From Planctomycetaceae bacterium (GTDB lineage: Bacteria > Planctomycetota > Planctomycetia > Pirellulales > Thermoguttaceae): DNA of 6,757 bases. Below, piece by piece: positions 1 to 6,757 of this stretch. The translations under genes and the position numbers were made by a program. Location: NCBI GenBank assembly GCA_031283825.1, contig JAITAZ010000251.1, forward strand, positions 1-6,757. Direction: 5' to 3'. Under the pieces are notes generated by a model. The model did not search any database, was not told the DNA's origin, and saw only the letters and a program-made list of their open reading frames with translations. Within the stretch, counting starts at the first letter, position 1, and each line of letters opens with the position of its first letter.

Positions 1-1428
1 CTGTTTGTCAAAATTTTTGACGAGCAATTAAAAGAGAATCAATTTATTATTACAGACGATGAATGGAATCGCGTTAAGTCCGGCGAATACGCAACAAATT
101 TTACAAATCGAATAACTCAAATTTTTAGCGCAACGAAAAATCAATATCAGGAAGTATTCGACCGCGACGACCGTATTCGACTTTCTGATAATGTTCTTGG
201 ATTTATTGTTTCTAAATTGCAAGGGATTTCGCTTATTAATTCGTCTGACGACGTTAAAGGCTTGGCGTTCCAGAAATTTCTTTCGCATCATGAAAAAGGC
301 AGTCGCGGACAATTTTTTACGCCGTCGCCGATTGTTGATTTTTGCGTTAAAATGATCGCACCGCAAGAAAATGAAACGATTATTGATCCTGCATGTGGCG
401 CCGGCGGTTTTTTGTTTTCATCGCTTGTGTATATGAAAAATCATTATAAAAAAGCAACAAACGATATTATTGAAAATCAACTTTTTGGTTTTGACATAAG
501 TCAGAGCATTGCGCGTATTGCTCGAATGAAACTTATGCTGGAAGCGAATTGTAAAAACAATATCTTTTGCTTTAACGCATTGGGCAACTTAGAATCAATC
601 CGGCAGAAAATTTGTTATGAGGACGGTTTCGATCTTGTGTTGACTAATCCGCCGTTTGGAGCAAAAATTTCAGAAACCACCGTGTTGACGGCGTTTGACT
701 TAGGACATAAATGGTCGCAAACGCCGGATGGTTTTAACAAGACAAAGTTGTTGCATAATAATCAGACTGCCGAAATTTTATTTATTGAGCGTTCTTTACA
801 ACTACTCAAAAAAGGCGGTCGAATGGCAATCGTGTTGCCAAATGGTAATTTTGATAATTCCTCTTTGGCGTATCTTCGATCTTACATCAAAGAGCGAGCG
901 AATATTATTGCTGTTGTCAGGCTTCCGCAAGAAACTTTTATACCTTACGGTACGGGCGTTAAAACGTCTTTATTATTTCTTGAAAAGAAAACAGAAAACC
1001 AAATCAAACCGCAACGTATATTTTTTTCCGCCGTTTCAAAGTTAGGATATCAAGGCAACAAAAACGGCGCTCCGATTTTTTGTAACGATAAATATGGAAA
1101 ACCGATTAAAAAAGACGGTCAACTGATTTTAGATGAAGATTTCACGGAAATTGTAAATGATTTTGCTCGATATAAAATCGGCGCCGACCTTGAATCTTCC
1201 GCGTCGTTTGCGATTGATTACGAACAATTAAACGGACGCTTTGATTATGATTTTTATTCGCCTAAACATCGTCAATTTTTTGACAATTTAACTTTGGATA
1301 ATTCAGCGCGAATAGGCGACATTTGCGAGATCGTAAAAGAGAAAAGTAAAAAACTTAAGAATACCCCGATTATTCTGTTGAGTATGTTGAATTGTCGGAC
1401 GTCAACACGCATTCGTTTGAAATTATAA
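1..1428 (+). CDS. Type I-like N6-adenine DNA methyltransferase (HsdM family), 5' partial, C-terminus frameshifted
   Basis: This enzyme should transfer a methyl group from S-adenosylmethionine to adenine N6 in DNA. The frame is open from base 1 with no start, so the gene begins outside the window. The TTG at 217 is internal, because HsdM-like sequence precedes it (LFVKIFDEQLKEN at the edge matches the end of the helical N-terminal domain). Counting residues from base 1, GQFFTP (about 103-108, bases 307-324) is the usual SAM-side motif X, DPACGAGGF (from about 129, base 385) is SAM-binding motif I, and NPPF (bases 646-657) is catalytic motif IV. GGRMAIVLPNG follows, as in HsdM. RFDYDFYSP (near base 1234) marks the passage to an HsdS-like region. 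The last residues before TAA at 1426-1428 look out of frame: the expected continuation, YVELSDVN, lies in the overlapping frame. The methylase core is intact. Membership is very likely; the target sequence is unknown. Confidence 0.93.
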   Translation: MFVKIFDEQLKENQFIITDDEWNRVKSGEYATNFTNRITQIFSATKNQYQEVFDRDDRIRLSDNVLGFIVSKLQGISLINSSDDVKGLAFQKFLSHHEKGSRGQFFTPSPIVDFCVKMIAPQENETIIDPACGAGGFLFSSLVYMKNHYKKATNDIIENQLFGFDISQSIARIARMKLMLEANCKNNIFCFNALGNLESIRQKICYEDGFDLVLTNPPFGAKISETTVLTAFDLGHKWSQTPDGFNKTKLLHNNQTAEILFIERSLQLLKKGGRMAIVLPNGNFDNSSLAYLRSYIKERANIIAVVRLPQETFIPYGTGVKTSLLFLEKKTENQIKPQRIFFSAVSKLGYQGNKNGAPIFCNDKYGKPIKKDGQLILDEDFTEIVNDFARYKIGADLESSASFAIDYEQLNGRFDYDFYSPKHRQFFDNLTLDNSARIGDICEIVKEKSKKLKNTPIILLSMLNCRTSTRIRLKL

Positions 1429-1841
1429 ATTCAACGTCTTTTTTGGTGCATGAATTACCAAGTCGGGCGAGTTATGAAATCAGAACGGGCGATATTTTAA
1501 CGGCGATTGCGGGTAATTCTGTCGGCACAAAAAAACACGCGACCGCATTAGTAACACCGGAATATGACGGATGTATTTGTACGAATGGTTTTCGCATTTT
1601 TAGAAATATTAGAATTGACCCGTATTTTTTTCTGTTTTTCCTAAAGTCGGAAATGTTTCTTAAACAAATGTTTATGTTGCGAACCGGCGCGGCGATACCA
1701 AGCGTTTCTGACGCCGATTTGGTAAATATTCGTATTCATCTGCCCGACAATTCCGTTATAAAAAAAGTTGGCGACGCCGTTAAACGATCTTTTGATTTGA
1801 GAAATCAAGCAAAAAAAATTATTGAGCAGATTAGTCCATAA
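1359..1841 (+). pseudogene. HsdS-like target-recognition domain, frameshifted C-terminal part of the methyltransferase
   Basis: This frame is open from just after a TAA at 1356-1358 to the stop at 1839-1841. It reads like one type I specificity half-subunit: YVELSDVN, then TGDILTAIAGNSVGTKKHA, a central CTNGFRIFRN, PYFFLFFLKS, then GAAIPSVSDADLVNIRIHLP, and a terminal helix (DLRNQAKKIIEQ). In the family this domain reads the DNA target and the helix packs against a partner. No convincing start or ribosome site is present; TTG at 1392 is the first possible start and would cut off the conserved opening. The domain is therefore best read as the C-terminus of the preceding methylase gene, reached after a one-base shift between 1359 and about 1371. 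Restoring one base gives a single frame of 613 residues within the window. Only one recognition domain is present, unlike the two of classical HsdS. It could also be expressed separately or reached by recoding. Confidence 0.8.
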
Positions 1842-1853
1842 TTGTAACGATTC

Positions 1854-1880
1854 TGTAGAAATTTTAATTCTGCAATTTTT
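1854..1880 (+). terminator. Possible intrinsic terminator of the methyltransferase gene
   Basis: Arms TGTAGAA (1854-1860) and TTCTGCA (1868-1874) form a 7-bp stem with one G-U pair and a 7-nt AT loop. They are followed by TTTTT at 1876-1880. The position, 12 bp after the stop, fits a plus-strand terminator. The stem has only two G-C pairs, so it would be weak. No T tract follows on the minus strand. Confidence 0.4.
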
Positions 1881-1882
1881 AT

Positions 1883-4800
1883 TCAGTTTTGGGTTCGGGG
1901 TTTTGCTAGAATTGAAATTCCTTTGTAACCGACGTAAACTATGCTCGTGCATAGTAACGAAATAATAAGCCAAAAGAATCTTTGCTTGACCTCACTCGAC
2001 GCCGCACGGAACGAAAGATCAAGAGAACCTTGAGGAGTCGTGAAAACATATAACTCGCCCTTGTACGGAATCTCAATATCAACGCCGGTCATCTGAGTCG
2101 AAAGAGATCGAAATTGATTGTGATTCACCTCCGATAAATTATCCGCCGATTGAACCACTTTACCATCGATGCTATAAATGACACCGCCAGAATCGTTGCT
2201 ATCGCCAACAACACTATTGCTATCTGCCGACAATCCTGATCTCGATCTATCAGACGAATTGCTACGAAGATTAGGAGCCGCTCCACCGCCGAAACCTCCT
2301 TGCATTGGAATACTTTCGCCAACAAGACTATTGTAAACAACACTATCGCCGCCATAACCGCCGCTTACCGAACCACTGCTGTTGTTTACCGACGATTCCT
2401 TACTAAACTCACTTCGACCGTTCTCCGCAATTGGTGCATATAAGCTGTTGTTTACCGACGATTCCTTACTAAACTCACTCTTATCTTCATGAGGAAACAA
2501 TCCTACATGGTTTGTGGGTTGCGTAGTATTAAACGGACGAGATTTGTTGGAATCTCTGTTTGACGGCAATTCAGATGAAGCGTTGACGTCATTGTCGAAA
2601 TATACTCTGCCTTCAATTGTTCTCCTTTGTTGAGGCGGCGCTGGGCTAGTATCTCCACGACCAGATTGACGCCCGCGCTCTGTTGACGAAGATTGAGGCG
2701 AATCCTCATTATGCATTGAGAAAGCGTAAGTTTTCTTTTCTTTATCTGATGGAGTTTTAGCGTTTGCATTTTGACGGTCAATTTGTTTGGTGTCGCCCAA
2801 AACAAGATTTCCATTGACAACCGCTTGAGAACGTCTTAATAATTCTAATGAATTTTTATTTTTTGCCATCGCCTTGTCTTCAAAAAACTCCTCTTTATTT
2901 TCGACTATTATTACTTCGCCGCACGCATCTGCATTAATATCATTAGTTTTACCGCCTTTTTGCGACATTGAATCCAGCCATTCTTTATTGAAACTAGAGC
3001 TGTTTGATCTGTTTGATTTACGCGACGGTTCGTTTGGCTGTTGAATTTCAATTGATTTTTTGTTTACAAACTGACTCGAAAACGTGTTTGACTGATTCTC
3101 AAATTGACTACGCAACATTGCAGAATTTGAAGTAAAAGCGTTCTGTTGCGATTCATGTTGTTGAACGACTTGAGGAACATAATTCTGCGTCGGCGTTTGA
3201 GTTGGTTGCGGAGATTGAATCGTTTGCGGCGGTATTCCTTTTCCTGTGTATGTATTCGCGTCAAATTGAAATTGCGGCTCGCCGCCGGACGAGTAAACGC
3301 TATTTTGTCCCAAGTCGAAATTTTTTATATTTTCAAAAGCGCGTTGCCGTGCGTAAACGTTGGAATCTTGCATTGTTTGTTGTAATCGTAATCCGATTCG
3401 TTGCGTGTATTCGTCGTTGATTTTTTTGATTATCGACGTCGATTGTTCTTTGTTTACTTGTTGCATATTTCCAGAAAAATAATATTTGTATTTATCCGGC
3501 AGATACAATTTCAACAACGACGTCCCAACAGGAATATTCATTACCTTGAGAAACGGCATCTCCGCGCTGGTGAAATTTCTCAATCCTCTTGACATTCCGC
3601 CGTAAACAATTCGCACGACATAATCGAGGTCTCCGCTTTCGGTTTTAATAAGCGGAATCCGCACGCCTTTAGCGTAATAGGGAATCTCGCCTACTGCGAG
3701 ATCAAACACTATCGCCGCCAATTTCGAATCGTAAGTTGCCGCGATTTGATAAGGCATCAGACACGGTTTAACCGGTTCGCCTTCGCATCGAATCGATGAA
3801 TTATCCGCGTTGGCGTTTGAATTATTTTGTTGTATTGAGTCGCGTTGTTGCCATTCTTCGGCGGAGAAAAATCGTACTCCCCAGAGTGTCGCGTTGTCCG
3901 GCAGAAAAATATCAAGATACGGTTCTTGCTGATTATCAATATGATAAATTTGCTCGGCGCGGTATTCTCCGTTGCTATCGAAAACCAGCCGCGTTTCAGA
4001 TTTATTGATTCTTGCCTCCGACAATCTTACAGCGTCGCGGCGTTTCATCTTGAAAGTCAGCGACGCTTCCGCGTTGGAAATATTTTTATCTGCATTCGGA
4101 ATTGACGGATTTGTATTAACCGGATTTGTATTAGTTTTTTGAACGTAATATGCTTCCGTTACGTTTTCGCCGAGTATCTTTGCGAGGTAAATCCATTCTT
4201 GTTGACGGCGGTCGAGATTTTTTAGATTTTTAATTTTCGGTTGATCGACAATCATTTCGTCCGGCGACATGCGGTCGTTTTCCATCACTATATATTGTCG
4301 TGTTGTTGTTCCGGTTTGAATTATTGGTACGAAAATTCTGTAATCTTTTTCTGCGCGAAGTTTCCTATCTCCGCGAACTAATACTCTCAAGTGGTCGATT
4401 ACGCTTTCCTGTAATTCGAGCGTTACGTCGATTACTTTGGAGAGTTCGGAATTGTCTTTAATCTCGCGTTCAACAATTTTCTTACGCTGTAAAAACGGCG
4501 ACTCTATAACTGCGTCTTTCATCCATTCAGGCAGCGTGAATTTGATTTCTCTTATTCCCGCGCGGTTGATTTGAAAGTCGAGTAGAATTGTTTCGCCGAT
4601 TGACTCTCCGGTTGTTCGGACATTTGTAATTGTGCTGCATTGAACGTCCGGTTCGATTTCGGTGAAAATCAATTTAGCGTCAACGATACCGCCAACGCCT
4701 TTAATTATTAATCTTACAAGTCCGCGTTGTTCCTTTGGAGAGCTGATATGATTACGCAGGTCTTGCGAGTTGATCAGATAGCAACTTTTCAAATTGATTG

Positions 4801-6658
4801 CGTCTGCTCTCAAAGCCGGATCCGTTAGCAGTTCGACTGTCGCGTCTTTTGAAACTAGATTCGTTGCAACTCCGGCGAATTCAGCGGAGAACGACGGCAG
4901 TTTGTCGATTTGATATTGTTGATTATTCGTAACGAAAATGTTTTTTGATTTATCGGCGGCGTTTTTGTTTTCGACAATTTTATCGATAGGAGAAATTGGA
5001 ATGTAATCTCCTTCGAGTCCGATTACGACTTTTCCGTTAGGGTTATTTCCGTGCGAAACATGCAGTAAATTTTCGTCGTTGCGTTTTTCTTTGCTGTAGA
5101 AAATCGATTGCGGGGCGATAACGTTTTTAAGGTTGAATTGTTTCGGCAGCTTTATTGTTACGAAAAAAGGATGGTTGTTTGAGTCGATATCGACTTTTGT
5201 TTCGAGCAATGATTGCTTATGCGAAACTTTTAAAATCGACTGAAAAGAAATACTAATTATCTGAATAACGGGATTTGTTTGGAGAGACAGCTCGAAAGGC
5301 TCGGCGATAAAGCGATAAGACTGACACGGCGTTAAGCCAAGCGGACTAATTGGATTGAGTTTGTTTGAAACGTCGTTACTTGAGTTTGGCGTTTGCGGCT
5401 GATCGGTGAGAACTGCGCCTTTGGATTCGGTAACGCGAAATTCGCGGACTGAGCTACGGTAAAGGTCGATTCGTCCGCGATGTATTCCTGCTTCGGGAAC
5501 TGACAGAGTTGACAAAGCCCATGATTCTTTTTCGTCTGTTTTGTTGTCGGGTTCATTTTTTAGTAGTCTTACTTGTAGAGATTCTTCTTTTTCGGCGGGT
5601 TTGAGTAATTCGATATTTATAGTTTGCGAGTTATCAGATTCGGCGTTATTATTTTTTGTAACGATATTCCATCCGCGTACGTTTTCACCGGTAACTTCTG
5701 CGATAGTGTAATTTTTTGGAACTTTCAGCCGCAGCATTTCCCATTTGCCTCTGCTGATTTTGAATTTTGGGTTCCATAGAATCCAAGCGGCGTCGTCTTG
5801 TAGGTCGAATCTTATGACTGATTCGACTTCGAGACTTCGATCAACTTGACCTTCTGATATTGCGGTTCTCCATCTCCAATTGAAGTTACCGTTAGGTTCG
5901 AGAGTTGTTGTGATTTTTTTATTTTCGCCGGAGTTATTTTTACCGGAAGTCCATTTTCTTACGTCGAGGGGATTTCCGGTCAGTAGATCTCCTTCTTCGG
6001 ATGGAAGAGTAATTTGTACTTTTGAACTTGAAGCAGTTGGCAGAGTACCTTCGGCGATTCGCCATCCGCCTTGTTGTTGAATTTTAACGCGGACTTTGAA
6101 AGTAAAAATATGTTCGCCTTTGCCGTTCACGTGGAGAACGAATTGAGAACTTGAAGTTGAAGAAATCGAAGCTGGTTTATTGTTGAGTTTTGGCGATTCG
6201 ATTACGCTATTTTGGATTTGGAAAGGCAGTAGAGTTCCTTCGTTTTGGTATTGGTAGATATGAATTTTTCCGTTTAGGATTAGTTCGTTTCCGGTTTGCG
6301 GCAATTCTTCGGCGACATATTCGGCGGCGGTTATGGCGACAGGTTTGGTCGAGGGGCGTTGTTCGCCGATTCGATTTTTATCGGCAGATTTAATCAAGTT
6401 GAGCATATCAAGATGCAAGTCGAGAGGAACGACGACAACGGTTTGGTCGGATTCGGCTAGATTTTCCGGTTTAGGCAATTTATTGAGTGTGATATTATCC
6501 GGCGAGTAAGGGATAATTACGGCGTCGTTTGGAAGAACGATTTTAGGTTCTTTTTTATCTGTTGATGAATTATCGTCTGCGATTAAGTTTGAAATTGACA
6601 ATCCGAGTAGGATAATTCCTGTAAGAAAAGTTACGTTAAGATTGATTTTTTGTAACAT
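1883..6658 (-). CDS. Large exported, C-terminally membrane-anchored protein of unknown function (1591 aa)
   Basis: I do not recognise a named family. Residues 1-27 form a Sec signal peptide (basic start, then FLTGIILLGLSISNLIA). Residues about 28-1115 are mostly beta-rich with no enzyme motif that I can see. Near 120-200 there is a pattern I associate with planctomycete surface proteins: a hydrophobic beta segment, 'NKPASI', then 'VNGKGEHIFTFKV'. Cysteines 958 and 966 bracket EGEPVKP and could form a disulfide. Residues about 1120-1500 are low complexity: Pro/Gln-rich near 1130-1175, then Ser/Asn-rich, then Gly-rich near 1432-1462, with a duplicated 12-residue motif at 1394 and 1416. A folded module returns near 1523-1559 (DIEIPYKGELYVFTTPQG). 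One membrane helix lies at about 1561-1580, with a short basic tail. Most of the protein should lie outside the membrane, held at the C-terminus. The ATG is supported by AAGGAG 10 nt upstream and by the signal peptide. A structural or surface role is only a guess. Confidence 0.9.
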   Translation of the reverse strand: MLQKINLNVTFLTGIILLGLSISNLIADDNSSTDKKEPKIVLPNDAVIIPYSPDNITLNKLPKPENLAESDQTVVVVPLDLHLDMLNLIKSADKNRIGEQRPSTKPVAITAAEYVAEELPQTGNELILNGKIHIYQYQNEGTLLPFQIQNSVIESPKLNNKPASISSTSSSQFVLHVNGKGEHIFTFKVRVKIQQQGGWRIAEGTLPTASSSKVQITLPSEEGDLLTGNPLDVRKWTSGKNNSGENKKITTTLEPNGNFNWRWRTAISEGQVDRSLEVESVIRFDLQDDAAWILWNPKFKISRGKWEMLRLKVPKNYTIAEVTGENVRGWNIVTKNNNAESDNSQTINIELLKPAEKEESLQVRLLKNEPDNKTDEKESWALSTLSVPEAGIHRGRIDLYRSSVREFRVTESKGAVLTDQPQTPNSSNDVSNKLNPISPLGLTPCQSYRFIAEPFELSLQTNPVIQIISISFQSILKVSHKQSLLETKVDIDSNNHPFFVTIKLPKQFNLKNVIAPQSIFYSKEKRNDENLLHVSHGNNPNGKVVIGLEGDYIPISPIDKIVENKNAADKSKNIFVTNNQQYQIDKLPSFSAEFAGVATNLVSKDATVELLTDPALRADAINLKSCYLINSQDLRNHISSPKEQRGLVRLIIKGVGGIVDAKLIFTEIEPDVQCSTITNVRTTGESIGETILLDFQINRAGIREIKFTLPEWMKDAVIESPFLQRKKIVEREIKDNSELSKVIDVTLELQESVIDHLRVLVRGDRKLRAEKDYRIFVPIIQTGTTTRQYIVMENDRMSPDEMIVDQPKIKNLKNLDRRQQEWIYLAKILGENVTEAYYVQKTNTNPVNTNPSIPNADKNISNAEASLTFKMKRRDAVRLSEARINKSETRLVFDSNGEYRAEQIYHIDNQQEPYLDIFLPDNATLWGVRFFSAEEWQQRDSIQQNNSNANADNSSIRCEGEPVKPCLMPYQIAATYDSKLAAIVFDLAVGEIPYYAKGVRIPLIKTESGDLDYVVRIVYGGMSRGLRNFTSAEMPFLKVMNIPVGTSLLKLYLPDKYKYYFSGNMQQVNKEQSTSIIKKINDEYTQRIGLRLQQTMQDSNVYARQRAFENIKNFDLGQNSVYSSGGEPQFQFDANTYTGKGIPPQTIQSPQPTQTPTQNYVPQVVQQHESQQNAFTSNSAMLRSQFENQSNTFSSQFVNKKSIEIQQPNEPSRKSNRSNSSSFNKEWLDSMSQKGGKTNDINADACGEVIIVENKEEFFEDKAMAKNKNSLELLRRSQAVVNGNLVLGDTKQIDRQNANAKTPSDKEKKTYAFSMHNEDSPQSSSTERGRQSGRGDTSPAPPQQRRTIEGRVYFDNDVNASSELPSNRDSNKSRPFNTTQPTNHVGLFPHEDKSEFSKESSVNNSLYAPIAENGRSEFSKESSVNNSSGSVSGGYGGDSVVYNSLVGESIPMQGGFGGGAAPNLRSNSSDRSRSGLSADSNSVVGDSNDSGGVIYSIDGKVVQSADNLSEVNHNQFRSLSTQMTGVDIEIPYKGELYVFTTPQGSLDLSFRAASSEVKQRFFWLIISLLCTSIVYVGYKGISILAKPRTQN
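1919..1978 (-). other. C-terminal transmembrane segment
   Basis: The codons from about residue 1561 encode FFWLIISLLCTSIVYVGY, flanked by KQR before and by KGISILAKPR after. This is a single hydrophobic helix with positive charge on both sides and a 12-residue tail. With the N-terminal signal peptide it predicts a type I membrane protein with the bulk outside. Confidence 0.82.
2378..2413 (-). repeat. 36-bp perfect direct repeat, copy A (codes for SEFSKESSVNNS)
   Basis: This copy is identical over 36 bp to bases 2444-2479, with a spacing of 66 bp (22 codons), so both copies keep the reading frame. It encodes residues 1416-1427 of the large protein, just before the Gly-rich stretch. Confidence 0.95.
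2444..2479 (-). repeat. 36-bp perfect direct repeat, copy B (codes for SEFSKESSVNNS)
   Basis: This is the partner of the copy at 2378-2413 and encodes residues 1394-1405. The 30 bp between them (encoding LYAPIAENGR) is not repeated. The absence of even silent differences points to recent duplication or gene conversion within the low-complexity region. Confidence 0.95.
6582..6658 (-). other. Sec signal peptide coding segment
   Basis: The first 25-27 codons of the large minus-strand protein encode a short Lys-containing start, a hydrophobic core (FLTGIILLGLSI) and a polar stretch ending in NLIA before DDNSSTDKK. Cleavage after Ala27 is plausible. There is no lipobox cysteine, so it is not a lipoprotein signal. 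Confidence 0.85.
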
Positions 6659-6668
6659 TTTTTTCTTT

Positions 6669-6674
6669 CTCCTT
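6669..6674 (-). promoter_or_regulatory. Shine-Dalgarno sequence AAGGAG for the large minus-strand gene
   Basis: On the minus strand AAGGAG is followed by 10 nt of almost pure A and then ATG. It is a strong match, slightly far from the start, and it fixes the start at 6658 together with the signal peptide that begins there. Confidence 0.8.
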
Positions 6675-6675
6675 T

Positions 6676-6695
6676 TTTAGGTTTGTTGACCTAAA
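6676..6695 (-). promoter_or_regulatory. Perfect inverted repeat in the leader of the large gene
   Basis: Arms TTTAGGT and ACCTAAA (7 bp, perfect) enclose a 6-nt loop and end one base before the AAGGAG ribosome site. As DNA it could be a regulator's operator; as RNA it could be a hairpin that affects ribosome access. No regulator gene is seen nearby. It is not a convincing terminator, because the tract after it on the minus strand is A-rich. The rest of 6659-6757 is AT-rich and shows no gene. A TACAAT at 6730-6735 (minus strand) could be a -10 element but lacks a clear -35. Confidence 0.5.
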
Positions 6696-6757
6696 TTGTT
6701 TTTTTGAGTGGGGAAGGTTTATTGGTTAAATTGTAATTTGCCCGCGAATAATTTTTG

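Noticed and set aside
217..219. TTG at 217 as the start of the methyltransferase
   Set aside because: The same frame is open to base 1 and the upstream residues look like HsdM sequence, so the codon is internal.
28..366. 112-codon minus-strand open frame at the left edge
   Set aside because: It is antisense to the methylase N-terminal part and has a basic, low-complexity composition typical of a shadow frame.
728..1045. 105-codon plus-strand open frame inside the methylase gene
   Set aside because: It overlaps a well-supported gene in another frame and its product shows no recognisable pattern.
1348..1354. AAAAAAC as a programmed -1 frameshift site for the M-S fusion
   Set aside because: The frame entered by a slip here meets TAA at 1356-1358, and the heptamer is not in the required phase.
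2378..2479. Two 36-bp repeats separated by 30 bp, matching CRISPR repeat and spacer sizes
   Set aside because: There are only two copies, the repeat has no palindrome, and both lie in frame within a long coding region with no cas genes.
3146..4105. Several plus-strand open frames of 60-86 codons opposite the large gene
   Set aside because: They are antisense to a continuous 1591-codon frame, rich in Arg/Phe as expected of antisense shadows, and have no ribosome sites that I could see.
6730..6735. TACAAT as a -10 promoter element of the large gene
   Set aside because: No acceptable -35 hexamer at the right spacing is seen, and AT-rich leaders give such matches by chance.

Overview
The window carries two gene loci facing each other. 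GC content is moderate to low, with AT-rich codon choice throughout. On the plus strand, entering from the left edge, is the 3' part of a type I-like N6-adenine DNA methyltransferase whose C-terminus continues into one HsdS-like target-recognition domain. The methylase part (1-1428) and the recognition part (1359-1841) lie in different frames. Homology runs smoothly from one to the other if a single base is restored near a CCCC run at 1364-1367. The locus is therefore a fused M-S gene interrupted by a one-base frameshift, a split gene, or a sequencing error. A weak hairpin followed by a T tract (1854-1880) closes it.

The rest of the window (1883-6658, minus strand) is one 1591-residue exported protein. 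It has a Sec signal peptide, about 1,100 residues of beta-rich sequence, about 400 residues of Gln/Pro/Ser/Asn/Gly-rich low-complexity sequence, a short conserved-looking C-terminal module, and one transmembrane segment close to the C-terminus. A strong Shine-Dalgarno sequence and a perfect 7-bp inverted repeat sit directly upstream of its ATG. I cannot assign a biochemical function. The architecture resembles large uncharacterised signal-peptide and transmembrane proteins of planctomycetes, so a planctomycete or relative is my best guess for the host. This rests on remembered family resemblance, not on a search.

The two loci converge with 41 bp between stop codons and are not an operon. Nothing suggests a functional link. 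The left edge may be part of a restriction-modification or defence locus continuing outside the window; no restriction subunit is visible here. I found no RNA genes, CRISPR arrays, insertion sequences or integration sites.
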